Assembly (NCBI GenBank): GCA_008477525.1
Contig: SPDT01000005.1
Coordinates: 2,976,001 to 3,040,000, forward strand
Length of the DNA: 64,000 nt
DNA from: Hypomyces perniciosus
Lineage: Eukaryota; Ascomycota; Sordariomycetes; Hypocreales; Hypocreaceae
Direction of reading: 5' to 3'
The translations under genes were made by a program, and so were the position numbers. The notes beneath the pieces were generated by a model. That model saw nothing but the letters and a program-made list of their open reading frames with translations, searched no databases and was not told where the DNA came from. Positions 33,449 to 44,840 of the stretch are shown one piece after another (position 1 is the stretch's first letter; each line of letters opens with the position of its first letter).

Positions 33449-36318
33449 TGTGGATAGCAGTGAGTGTGTAAGTCGTCGGGTGCTTTTCAAGCCTTACGAC
33501 TACTGCGAATATTTGGGCTCAAACCAAGAATGAAGCTGTCGTGCTGAATGGAAACCCAGTTGATTCGATGGAATTTACAATGCTATTTATACTCTAAACA
33601 TTCATTGTACGATCATCTCCGTGCCCGACACTTACACGGTTGATCGTCGATAATAGTCACAACTCTGAATCCCCCACTGACGCGATGGCTTAGGAAATGG
33701 CTGGGTGGGAAATCCCTGGACCAAACACAGCGCTGCTCCACGACGAGATACCCCAATTTTGCGCGTATTCCTCGCATTGCCCCGATGCCGAGCCTTCAGC
33801 TGGGTCTCGGGGTTGAAGAGCGGGAACCAAGCGGTAATTAATGCTGAGCGCTGCATCGAGTACGGATACGGCGTAAACGACCGCAGGATCAGTGGGAGGA
33901 TCTTTCATGGAAGCCTGACAAGAGGCGCGCGCACATGCAGCATACATCTTCTGCACCATTCATTGGTGGCAGCTTGAAGTGTCTCGGCCCTAAACGCCAC
34001 ATGAAGTCATGGGCTCTCAATGCTGAAGGCTGCCTTGCAGCCCAGTATAAACCACCTGGAAAAAATCATCATGGTGCCCAAAGCAGTAGGGCGGAGTAAG
34101 CAAAGGCAGCCAGAGCGTAGCACCGCCCCCGGCCTGATTGCCCAACGTGGCAGAGAACCAACAAGAACATCCCAGACTAGCAGAAGAATTATGTGTCCAG
34201 AGGCCTCTCAGATGACAGGCACCACTACTAAACCAAAAGAGTTCTCGCTATCACCTGGTGGCCATACCTTATGAAAAGGCGTGTAAAGGCAACCTGCTCG
34301 TACGCTCTGCTCTGCTTTGTCTCGACCCCAAACTCCCCAGAGACGTCTGCTATGCTGGCACCAGTAGTGCAAAAATCTACTATTCCGATATCGCGACAGG
34401 AACCTTTGTGATTCCACCCACAAAAACAAGACTGAGTCTTGAAAGAAATTGAACATAAGAGATGAAAACCCTGCGTTTGTTTGTGTCGGGTTCTTCTCGG
34501 TCCCATTAGCAGTATGTCTTGCAATCCGCTGACGTTCTTGCGACGGCCGTTTTGTCGAAAGGGTTTTCTGGATCCCTGACGAGCTGAACAATCTCAAGGC
34601 ATCAATATTCCCTCGCCGACATACAGAATCCATCTTCGGGAGATTCCCTGCTCGGAAAATATCGCGCCGAAGACGAACCCGGCCGGCCGGCCGGCGAAGT
34701 GGAGAACCAACGGAGCCGGAGGTTGAATCCATCTCCGATATTTGACAGGCGTCTCATTATGAAGATGGAGAGCCAAAGAGTCAGAGGGGGAAAAGCGGTC
34801 AGTGGGAACGCCTCAGCATTATCGCAGCTACGTTTCGATAGTCGATGGAGCGCCTCAACCTTTCGTTGTCGCCAAGAACAATCCCTCCACCATCCATCAC
34901 CAACGCCTCGGCGTCTAGACGCGGCCGAGAACACGGCCATCACTGCTCCACGCATCATGCAGGTTGGAAAGATATTGCATCACTGATTCATGCATGCGGG
35001 GAATTCTCACCCTTGCTACGCACACTGCACTGCCGACTGTTATCAGACAGAGACGCTGACTTCACCATTTCTGCGTGAAAAGGCACCATGAGGCGGTCCT
35101 GTTCCTTTCCATCTATGAGGTCATTGAGGCCTTTTTTTTCTGTTTACTTCATTTTTAAGGAGAATAAGCAGTTCTGGGGACTCCTCACCACGGGCCCCTG
35201 CTTCGCTTTTCAGCTCGTCCAGCCACAGCCTTTGCTGGATTCTCCGAGCTCAATGATACCCAAGCAACAAATCAACGGGACAGGTCAGCCGTGTCTGGTG
35301 TACACACACTGCAGTGCTACTTTCCCGAACTACGACCGAGTATGTAACCTGAAAGTCTTGGAGACACACGCAGTTCAGTGGGAACGAACGGCCAATCAGT
35401 GACCACACTCACACACCTTTTTCTTCCACGCCCCTTTGAGGAAATAATGCTGCCCCTCAGAGCTCTCCCGATTGTCTCCGGCACGGAATTTGAGCCTCAC
35501 CTCCACCGCTTGTTTGGCTGTGCAATAAAGCTCATCTGGGTATGTGGCTTAGCAATACAAGTATATTGATGACTGGCTGGGAAATGTGCCAGCGCATTTC
35601 CCACACAACGGACGCCCTACTCGCTCATAGGCTTGAGATACTTCGAGGTGAGGTATAAACCCAGATGAGAAAGCTGTTGCTGGCGAGGCAACTGTTCCTA
35701 ACCCCCATGCTCGGGGACCCCGATGGCAACCGGGGAGTGATTTTGGTGACATTTCTTGAGGGGCTTTCCCAAAAAGCTTCCTCGGAAAGAAAAACTGTGA
35801 CGTACCGTCTGATGTGATGTGCGACATGCAGCGCGTTCACTGCAGGTTGGGCACAAATGACCATTCAGAGTCGTCCGCAGAGCCTCACTCTCTGTCTGGA
35901 AAGAACACAGAGCCGGTGGCTTAAACCATAGATGCAGGGGTGAAAGATGGATTGGCCAAGCAATATGCTGATCCCTCAAAGCTCAATACCGGTCATTGGG
36001 GGCGGAGAGACATCGTAGGTTTGTACCGATCATCAATCATATCGCTTCTCTCTCACCACGTACTTCTGTGTTGTAGTAGAGACGTAGAGACTGCGCCTCA
36101 GCATCGAAAGAAGGCAACCAGTACCACATATGAGGCAGAAACAAAGTACCAAATCAGTCGATGCCCAGCGCGCCCGATAAAGGCTCCAGGTCGGCCACCC
36201 ATTAAATAGACAGACCTCAGGCCTCTAGACATCTCGACTCCGTTGGCTTGTTTTCCTTGCAGTTATTTGTTTAGTGGAACACACATAAAAACCATATTGG
36301 AGGACATCCATTACCGAA
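33449..36318. other. Gene-poor divergent intergenic region (2.9 kb)
   Basis: Lies between YbjQ (-) and the second zinc-cluster gene (+). Many overlapping short open frames (up to 174 codons at 34208-34732, -) have no recognisable motif. A GGCCGG triple repeat occurs at about 34680-34694. The last 100 bp look like a promoter/leader. No motif copies, tRNA or transposon relic were found. Confidence 0.45.
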
Positions 36319-38992
36319 ATGAACCCCGAGCCATACCAGCAGTACTACCAGACCAGTGGCAACGAGACCGGCAGAGACGAGGCGACTCGTACGTTTGTCA
36401 ACTTCGGTGCGACATCACCACTCTTCTTTGGCACCACAGTGGGCGGTGCAGACATGGAATACAATGGGCGAGATCTATCATATGAGTGAGTCAAAAAACA
36501 GTGTTGTGTTGTGGTGGTGATTGAAACCATGGAGTACTGTACTTACATGGATCATGACAGGGCCCTTGCAGCCGACGCTGAGCGTGACATGAGGCAAGGA
36601 TCACAGGGCGACGGCTCCTTTGAACTTGATGAGACGCTTTCGCCTCATCCGTCTTCATTCGATTTTATTCACGACCCGAACTTTGATTCGGCACTCAACT
36701 TTCCCCCTCGGTCATCTCACACAAGCCGCCAACACAATCCATCTCGTACTTGGGTTTCAACCCAGAATGCCCACCCAGATGGAACCAACTTTCCACCTCT
36801 TCCGGCTTGGGGGCATTCACCATCCGGCTTTGACACGAGCAGTGATAATCTGCAATCGTCGACAGCGATACCGACCACGGTAGCGTTCGCATCACCAAGC
36901 TTCGGGCATATGAATCAATACTTCCTCAGTCCAAGCAGTGGGAACGACTATAGCTATCACCCCTCTTCTGGAACAACTCCAACTGTGCCCTTCTCCCAAG
37001 ATGTAGCGCAATCCTCCTTGAGAGGCCATCATCCCTCAAACTCCCAATCAGTTGCCTCCACCGACAACACACTTTCCCCCAACTTCCATCCCCACAGCTC
37101 AGTGCCTTTCTCGAGACAACCTTCGCGCGAGAACAGACCTACCCTGGTGCTTTGTCCTCCTCAGTCGTCCAATGATAGCAACATGACCGGCGTGGCAAGT
37201 CGCGGGGCCGCCGGCATGTTCTCCACGACCCCATATCCAGGTCAAGCAGCGCGTTTTCAGTCGTATAATGACCATGGGCAACTCGTACACCGTTGTCCGG
37301 TGCGAGACTGTGTCAACACCGGAGGCCTCTCGTCGTGGAACATGTTCTTTGTCGCAGCCGACTTGCAATCCTCCAATGCTAGCACCATAGCTCACTCGGG
37401 ATATGCCCCATCTGAAACAGAGTCCAGCCATACCACGTACACCTCCCACGCCGATTCGTATCAACAACACCTCACTGTGCCAATCCAGAACCGTAGCCGT
37501 CGGCAATCAGAGCCATCTCCGGTGCCTGAAAGCCACCATTCAAATCGCTTAGACAGGTCCCTGAGCTCGCGGTCTTCACGAGGCAATAGACAGCTTGCTT
37601 CTCGGACTCATCCCGCGTTACAGCCCAGGCCACGGCATGATAGTACAGAGACTAGGTCTAGTAGTAGCAGCTCTAATGTGCCACCACGGAGGAAGAAAGG
37701 GATGCGCAGGAGCCCTCTGTCCCCCGATACACGAGAAGAGGCGAACAAAACGAGGATCGACCGGACGGTGTGCATTGGGTGCAAGATATCCAAAGTCGGG
37801 GTGAGTTTGGCGAGCAGAATCCATCTCTGTTCTTGACTAACGTGTGAGATTTACTAGTGCAAAATACCGGATGGCTCGAACAACTGTTTAAGGTGTACGC
37901 AGAACTCCTCCAATAGTAGTGACAAGAAGCCGTTCGAATGCACACCGGCGTACTTTATTGAGAGAGTTGAGGAAGCAAGCACCAACTCGATAGGTATGGC
38001 TTCGCTCTCTCCTTTAACCACAGTGACGACTCTTTACTGACAAGTTTCCGACAGCTCAACATGTCATCAACCACGTATATACAGATGGGTATCATCGTCG
38101 CTGCATCGACCTGCCGTCGAATATCGATATTGCAGACCTCCTGGGCCGCCTCGATACCTTGCGCCGACACTATGTTATCCGCGTGTCTCGGGACGGCACT
38201 CACCTCTACGACCTTGATCTTGACGCCTGTCACAAGTATATACAACACACGTGTCCCCCGGAATCCCATCCTTTCGAAAAATTCATCAACAGCCGGAAGA
38301 TTCACAAGAACGACAGGTGGAAGTCCTGCGTCCGCGACGGCCCCAGCTACTTTCTGAGAAACGAGAGACTCTACGAAGCACTCCTTGCGTGGGGTGAAAT
38401 GCCCAGCTGGGTAACCTACTCGCTGTTTTTGATATCCCACCCCTTCAGTGGACGAGCGCTCGACCCAGAAAATGAGGAGGATATCCCAACGCTCATCCTT
38501 GCCGCCCAGCTCTCTCGTATCGTAGTACGCAAGTTGGAGCTTGAAGCCTACGATAAGCTCCAGAAAAAGCTTCTGGAAAACAGTAAGGTCACGATCGATA
38601 TCCTTTGGGATCTAGGCCGCATAGTCCTGTCTCTCCGGCGGCGCGTGGCCTGGTGGAGATGTCTAGGCACTGGAGCACATCAGGTCGGTGACGGGACGAT
38701 ATCGGACCAGGAGAATGAGGACGATGACAGCAGCAAGGATCCCATAAATCGTATCACAAGTTTGTGTTACATTCTTTACATTTATTGGTGCTTCATGCGA
38801 CGCCGCCTCCTGTCATATGAAGACTCAACGGGCCTGGATATCTTGACGGTTCGCTACCCAGATAGCATACACCCCGTTGACGAGAGGTTTCCTGCTGGCT
38901 TGGAGAACATCAAGGTGTTTAGAGAATGGATGAACGAGGGGTTACGGAATTTCCGTGACGCCTGTGTGGAGGATCGGAGAGTCCCCCTGTGA
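36319..38992 (+). CDS. Zinc-cluster protein with a central, atypical Zn2Cys6-like motif
   Basis: Four exons: 36319-36485, 36561-37800, 37858-37993 and 38055-38992, giving 826 residues. Residues 1-450 are disordered and rich in Ser, His, Asn and Pro (SSSSSNVPPRRKKG). The metal motif is in the middle: C460, C463, C470, C479, C482 and C497 (CX2CX6CX8CX2CX14C), preceded by a basic patch (RRKKGMRR). The last loop is longer than the usual six residues. An intron sits exactly before C470. The C-terminal 320 residues are helical and include YFLRNERLYEALLAWGEMPS and RSKK-like basic stretches but no classic fungal regulator domain. I infer a DNA-binding regulator of a Pezizomycotina-specific family; target genes are unknown. 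It converges on the trehalase gene, 352 bp away. Confidence 0.8.
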
Positions 38993-39344
38993 TTGCTAGC
39001 ATTCAGAGCAATATGTGAAGGTACACGAAATCACATCTAGGCTGCTGGATCTATGGAAAAGGGGCACCTTTTTTGGGTCACGAATGGTTTTCATAGCACT
39101 CAAAGGGACTCTGCTTTACAAGTTGTGAATGCGGATATTGGTTAGGAATCTTAGATATATACACGATGGTAGGCAACTACAGGACATCACGGAAATAGCG
39201 AATAGAACAAACTCTGCATATAAATCACATACGCCCCATTGTATTTGTAATGGTCTGGTGAAGTTTGACTCGATTATGATTACTTTCATAAATGTAGAAG
39301 ACTACTCATGATCACTACCCCTTTTTATCTTGCTCTAAACACAT
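38993..39344. other. Convergent intergenic region
   Basis: AT-rich 3' flanks of the zinc-cluster gene (+) and trehalase (-). Nothing else seen. Confidence 0.5.
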
Positions 39345-41444
39345 TCAGTTGCGGCCCTCAGCTCTCTTGCCAAACCTCTTCACCCTTCTCGCATCCCACG
39401 AATCCAATTGCACTGCGCTCAGCGCGCGGTTCGGCCTTGTATGAGCAGGCTTGATGTCGCCACACTCAGGTCTCTTGAGCTGATTGGCAAACTTATCAGC
39501 CGCCCACATAAGCACGCCATTAGTCCAGCCAAAGCCCTCAACGACCTCGTACTCGCCGCCGCCGCCAGCGTGGTTCGTGGAGTTGTCGTCGTACTTTTCG
39601 AACATGATGCCGATGTCCTTGTCGGTGAAGCCTTGGAGCTTGGGCGTCTCGGAGGTAGAGCCGCCGGTGGCGTACCATGTGCAGAAGGTAGAGTCGAGAT
39701 AGCGCTGGCCCAGCTTCAGAGCGAGGGCCTGGACTTTTTTGTAGGCTGGGTCGTCTTGGCCGAAGGTGGCGGGGACGTTGGTGAGGCCTTCCATGAGGAT
39801 GTGCATGAGAGGGGGCCAGACGGAGGGTTGGTCCCATTGTTCGCCTGATTTGACGTTGCTGGCGGGGATGCCACCTGGTTTGGCGTCGAGGTACTTGGAG
39901 ATGCGGTCGAAGATTCTGGTGATGGCGTAGGGGTTGTTCTTCAGGTGTTTGGGTGCAGCACCGGTCCAGAAGGGGTAGAATTGGGCGACGTCAAAGAGAA
40001 TTTGGTGGCCGGGAGGAGCGTGGTCAGTTTCGTAGGGAGCAGCATCATCGTCAGCGGGGAAGTAGGTGTTTTGAGAGGAGGAGGTCAGGTTATAGTCGAA
40101 GTAGCTGAAGAGCGTCTCGTTCCAGAAGACGGCGTGGATGGCCTCGCTGCGCTTTGCGGCGGCGTCCAGCCAGGTTTGGGCTGCGGTGTCGTTGCCAGTC
40201 TGGTTGAAGAAGTGGGCGATGGCGATTTCGTTGCCATAGAGGATGGAGTTGAGATCTATGGGGATGATATTCTTGCCATTGAGGGAGCGAAGGGGGAAGT
40301 AAACGTCGCGGATGGCGTCTTCAGGAGTGGCGAGCCAGCGGGCTGTGTAGTCCATGCCGCTCTCGGCGCCGGTGGCGAGGTTGGCATAGACTTCAGCAAT
40401 CTCAGACTCGTTGAGCTGTCTACTCTCTGGGTAGATGATGCCAGAGGCAGCGTAGTAGGAGCGGTTGGTGGCCGTGATGTAGTCCTCGCGGAAAGACTCA
40501 GGACGGGGCTGGGTGTTATCGACGGCATAGCGCTGGAGTTGATACGTCTTATTGCCGATCTGAACATCAATTGTACGGTTGTTCAGCCAGAAGTCGTGCT
40601 CCTTGACAAGCAGGGGCAAGGCACGATCTAAGATGCTGGTGTCATTGGTGTGCTCAACGTAGATCTTGACCATCTGCGACAACAACGGTGGCTGTGATCG
40701 GTTCAAGTAGTAAATACGCGCGCCATTAGGGATAAAGCCAAACTGGTCCACAAAGTCCAGGAAGTTCTCAATCGTGTTCTTCGCAATCTCAATGAACGCC
40801 CCTCCAGTGCGCAGCAAGCCCTCGAGGATCCAGTACGAGTCCCAGTAGTACGGCTCGCGGAAACGGCCGCCTGCCACGACAAAGGTGCGGTTGACAGGGA
40901 TGAAGCTGTTGGGGCAGTTTGTGCAGTTGCCGACGACACCACCGTACTGGCGGGTCAGATCGGGCCAAATATCAATGACTTTGGTGACGAACTCCTTGAT
41001 GACAGTGTCGTTGAGCTTCTCGAGGAAGACGGGGTTGGTCTGGAGCTTGTCCTTGGGAACTTCCTTGAGCTCGCCGCCTGCATCGGCGAAGTAGGTAGAA
41101 AGGAAATCATTAAGCGCCGAGTCGTTCTTGAGTGGCTTCTCGAGCTTGTCAAAAGCGGCTTGGATCTCCGACAGGGGCTTGATAGCGGGCCTAAGGATCG
41201 AGAGCAAGATATGTGAGCTTTTAGTGCAGCCAATTGGTCCTTCAGGGGGGGGGGCGTTGACTTACATGTCCACAAAGGTCTTGGAGTCGCTGAAGGGGCG
41301 AGCTAGCTCTACCTCCTTGAGGATGTCTCCATGGCAGTAAATAGGTGAGTCGCACGGCGCAACCACCGAGCCATTTGTGTAAAGCGCATTGGCCACAGGA
41401 AGCGACGCTGCAATCGCAGTCGCGAGGTGTCTCAGCGAAGCCAT
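39345..41444 (-). CDS. Secreted alpha,alpha-trehalase, GH37
   Basis: Two exons on the minus strand: 41444-41266 and 41190-39345, giving 674 residues. The enzyme hydrolyses trehalose to two glucose molecules. A signal peptide is present (MASLRHLATAIAASLPVANA). GH37 signatures are seen: GGRFREPYYWDSYW, QWDQPSVWPP and the glycine-rich GGGGEYEVVEGFGW. At least eight N-glycosylation sequons (such as NNRT, NKT, NRS, NET and NST) and absence of the N-terminal regulatory and calcium-binding parts of neutral trehalases place it outside the cell or in the wall. Length and layout resemble animal and bacterial periplasmic trehalases more than fungal GH65 acid trehalase. The 75-nt intron has donor GTAAGT and acceptor CCTTAG; the join gives TFVDMPAIKPLSEIQ. 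A TATA-like box is at 41590. The basic C-terminus (RRVKRFGKRAEGRN) might be trimmed by a Kex2-like protease (inference). Confidence 0.94.
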
Positions 41445-43454
41445 TGTCTCGCGAGATTCTCGTGTTACACGAGCCTTTCAACGAGTAAAGAGGGGAATGG
41501 GCAACAAAGAACACAAAGAGGGGGAGATGAGCTCTTGTCTCTCTTTTCACAGCAGCTCCTTCGCGGAAAGTAGCGGGCTTGTGACATTGTTATATACCCT
41601 TCATGCATCAGCATGAGAATAAGAAATACAAGACACGGATGGAACCCAAGTGATCACCAACGCAGCCGTTCTAGAACAAGCTTGCAAGCCAACAACGCCG
41701 TCTCGAGCTTGGGCCAAGGCCAAGGAAAGACAGCACAATCGTTGCCCGTCACGAGGAAGACTAGACATCATCGCTCCGAGCTTATTTTTGACATGGTATG
41801 GCATTTTGCAAGTCCTTCGCCGCAGCTCTTCACTCAAGATATGCATGCTAGTAGTTCAGAAACCTGGGGAAAAGCTGACGATGCCGATCACTTGCCAGAT
41901 GTGGTAAGCCCCTGGTCCTCAGCACAGAGAAGACGAGGCAAAGACTCGGCTCCTTGGCTACTTGGCTTTTCCCAGCCTCTCTCCATATCACTGGATCATT
42001 CGGTTCTCTTGGGATTACGATTGGGATTGGAGTTTATCCCACTTGTACAACTCATACATGGGCCAAGCATGGCATCATTGATTCCAGGGAGAGGTCCACC
42101 GAACTTACCGCTTGATTGGCCCGTTTGCATGATCCCTGCTTGTTATTCTGTATAACGGAGTACGAGCATTACATGTTTATCATTATTACACAAGTGTTAG
42201 CTCTTAAGAAGTTGCTTGGCTGTAGTTCTACGGAGAACAATGGGTTGAAATTCTTCACCAAAAAAAACCCACTTGCCCCAGAAAAGGGCCGTGATATTGT
42301 GTCCCGCTTTACGCCACCGGGGTTGATGAAGATCGGACTTACAATGACAAATGACCTCGATGGAAAAAGTTGGGATTCTCCACGGGCTCCAGAAGCCACT
42401 TGGTTTGAAGCCGTAGTAGGGCCGTAGAATCTGCATAAGTTGAAGCAAATATCTTATATCGAGTTAGGAGGCCTTCTGCAAATTCGGGCGCTGCGGCTTC
42501 AGCCACTTGAGTTCACAATTCCACATCCTTGTGTGACGTCAAAGGCCTCGGGGAATTTGGAATTTGGAGGGTGGTGTCTCCACCTTAATACGGTAGCTAC
42601 CATGACTCGTATATTTTACATACTAAGTAATCGTACTTTACACCAAACGGTCATAATGATAGAATATCATATGTGTCAACAGATTGCTGGATAGGGTAGA
42701 CGATGAAGTGGCGTTGGCTTCTAAACGAGGGGCGTTGTCCAATGGTTGAGAAGCAGATCGATGTTGGAGGTGCAGAGTGAAGCCATTTCTCCGGACATCT
42801 TCGCATCTTTCAACGTCCGGAACATCCGCTGCAAGCCACACTCAGAATCAAGTATGTATGTATACTCGTACCGGTTTCGTAGGGTGGGTATTCGGTTTAA
42901 ACTACCGGGGCCAAACGGTGCCACCTCTCAGTCCGGCTCTCTTGAAAATGGCTGAAGCCACATTCGGCGAGCCCGATCTTGTCCACCATGCCATCAGCAT
43001 GCCAAATCAACGTTATTGGTGCTGCATTTCTGTCCCCATGGGGACCCCAGGCATGAGCAATCCCCCCCACAATAGCTCCAGGAAGTCGATCCTCATTTAT
43101 CAGATTATTGTTGAAATTTTTGTTCAAATAAACTACTTGACGCCAAGACAGCCCAAGACCTGCACTGCCATGACCCTATCCTATCAACCTGTCAAATCAT
43201 GATCGACCAGTATGCATAGGCCGTGGAACCTTCTATCCATTACAAGTTCTTGGCTGCCATGATGCAAATATCCTCGTTTCTAGAAGGTTTCTTTTCGTCA
43301 TCTGCGCCACTAAATCATGGTTCATAACTCGTTGATCTCCTTGTATATACGTAAATACATGCATCATGCTTGGCATCCTCACCTTCAACGGCCCGATTCT
43401 ATCTGATCCATGACACAACGCCTGATAACTTGACATCAGCCTCCCCAAAGCTCT
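41445..43454. other. Intergenic region, trehalase promoter side (2 kb)
   Basis: Contains the trehalase promoter (right up to about 41640) and the 3' flank of threonine aldolase. Open frames up to 180 codons lack recognisable motifs. TA-rich around 42590-42670. No repeat copies matching the 9-mer exactly; a near match AACGGAGTA is at about 42154. Confidence 0.45.
41590..41596 (-). promoter_or_regulatory. TATA-like element of the trehalase gene
   Basis: TATATAA on the minus strand, about 146 bp upstream of the trehalase ATG; distance is plausible for a fungal core promoter. Confidence 0.45.
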
Positions 43455-44840
43455 TTACTTGGATGACTCGGCAAACACTTTTACGAAGGCCTTCTCCAGA
43501 CGGCGAAGCACCTCCTCGCCATTCTGGGCAATCTGATAGTGCGTCACAAGTCGACCACCAGAGACCGTCAAACCCTCTTCCTTGTTCAACTCAATGAACC
43601 TCTCCAGGCTGCAATTCACCGCCTCGATGTCCAGCCATGCCATGTTCGTGTGAACAGGATGCACCAACTTACCACCCATGCCCGTCCACAACGCCTCCAC
43701 CTTCTTGGCCATCTCATGAGAAAGCTTCAATAAGCCATCACTCCCATCCGGCTTCCTCCCAAATGTCTCATCCACCGCAACCCTCGCCGCAGCAGTGATC
43801 AGACCCGACTGTCTCAAACCCCCTCCAATGGCTTTCCTCGTCCACCTTGCATGCTCCAGAACATCCTTGGGCCCAACCAAGATGCTCCCCACTGGCGCAC
43901 CAAGGCCCTTGGAGAAGCACAAACTCACCGTGTCAAAGCACGCGGAAAAGTCCGCCAGAGACCCTGCACCAGCGGCAACAGCTTCCCAGAGACGTGCGCC
44001 GTCGCAGTGCATCTTGATGCCGTGCTCGCGGGCGAAGGAGGAGATACGTTGGACTTCGGAGAGGGGCATGATCATCCCATTAAGGGTGTTTTCGAGACTA
44101 ATGACGCGGGTGGGACAGGCGTGGACGTCGTTGCTGAGCTCGATGCTTTGCTTAACATCTTCAAGGGTGAGATGGGTACCGTTTTTGGGAATAGCGGACT
44201 TGATGGTGGCACCAGTCAGAGAAGATACGCTGTCATCAAGGCAAGTGAGTTAGTTATATATGCGTGCATTGCAGACCAGTTTGAAGTTACGAACCCTCCA
44301 GCCTCGTAGAGAATGATGTGAGAGCGGTGATCAGCCAGCACAGCGTGCGGGGGCTGCGTGAGAAGACTTCTCAAAGCCAACTGATTACCCATGGTTCCCG
44401 AGAGAACAAACAAGCCGGCCTCCTTGCCGGCAAGTTTGGCGACGTGAGCCTCCAGGTCTGCCGTCGTGGAGTCCTCTCTGAAGACATCATCGCCTAGAGT
44501 GCACGCCTGAACAGCAGCCAGCATAGACGGCGTGGGCACCGTCAAAACATCGCCTGAGAAAAAGTATTAGCGAAACCATGTCCATGTCGTGTTACCAACG
44601 AGGGCGATTGAACTTCTCACTTCGCAAATCCAGGGACCCGGAACCCTTGACGCCAACCCAGGTATTTGACCCGATTCCGTTGTCGATACTACCCATTGTT
44701 GTAGTTTTTGTGGATACAGATGCAAAAGAATTGGTTCTTGTACTCAGTAACGTTTGCAAACTGCCCCGTCGCAATGATGCTGCTTTTGGGATATATATAC
44801 TGCGAGATCGGATCGCCAATCTCTGAATCAACACAGTCAT
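43455..44840 (-). CDS. GLY1: L-threonine aldolase (PLP-dependent, beta-eliminating lyase fold)
   Basis: Three exons on the minus strand: 44840-44621, 44553-44295 and 44229-43455, giving 417 residues. The enzyme cleaves threonine or allo-threonine to glycine and acetaldehyde with pyridoxal phosphate. Motifs are LDLRSDVLTVPTPSMLAAV, GDDVFREDSTTADLEA, ADHRSHIILYEAGG, the PLP-contacting HCDGARLWEA, and the Schiff-base Lys in SLCFSKGLGAPVGS. The first ATG (44840) adds a basic, hydroxylated 48-residue leader (MTVLIQRLAIRSRSIYIPKA) typical of a mitochondrial presequence. A second ATG at 44696 (MGSIDNGIGSN) gives a normal cytosolic protein of 369 residues. A TATATATA element lies inside the leader-coding part, so two transcripts are plausible. 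Donor GTTCGT of intron 2 is weak but gives the conserved EAGGVSSLTGATIK join. Confidence 0.92.
44791..44799 (-). promoter_or_regulatory. TATA-like element within the threonine aldolase leader-coding region
   Basis: ATATATATA, self-complementary, lies about 95 bp upstream of the second ATG (44696), inside the codons for the possible mitochondrial presequence. It could drive a shorter, cytosolic transcript. Confidence 0.4.
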
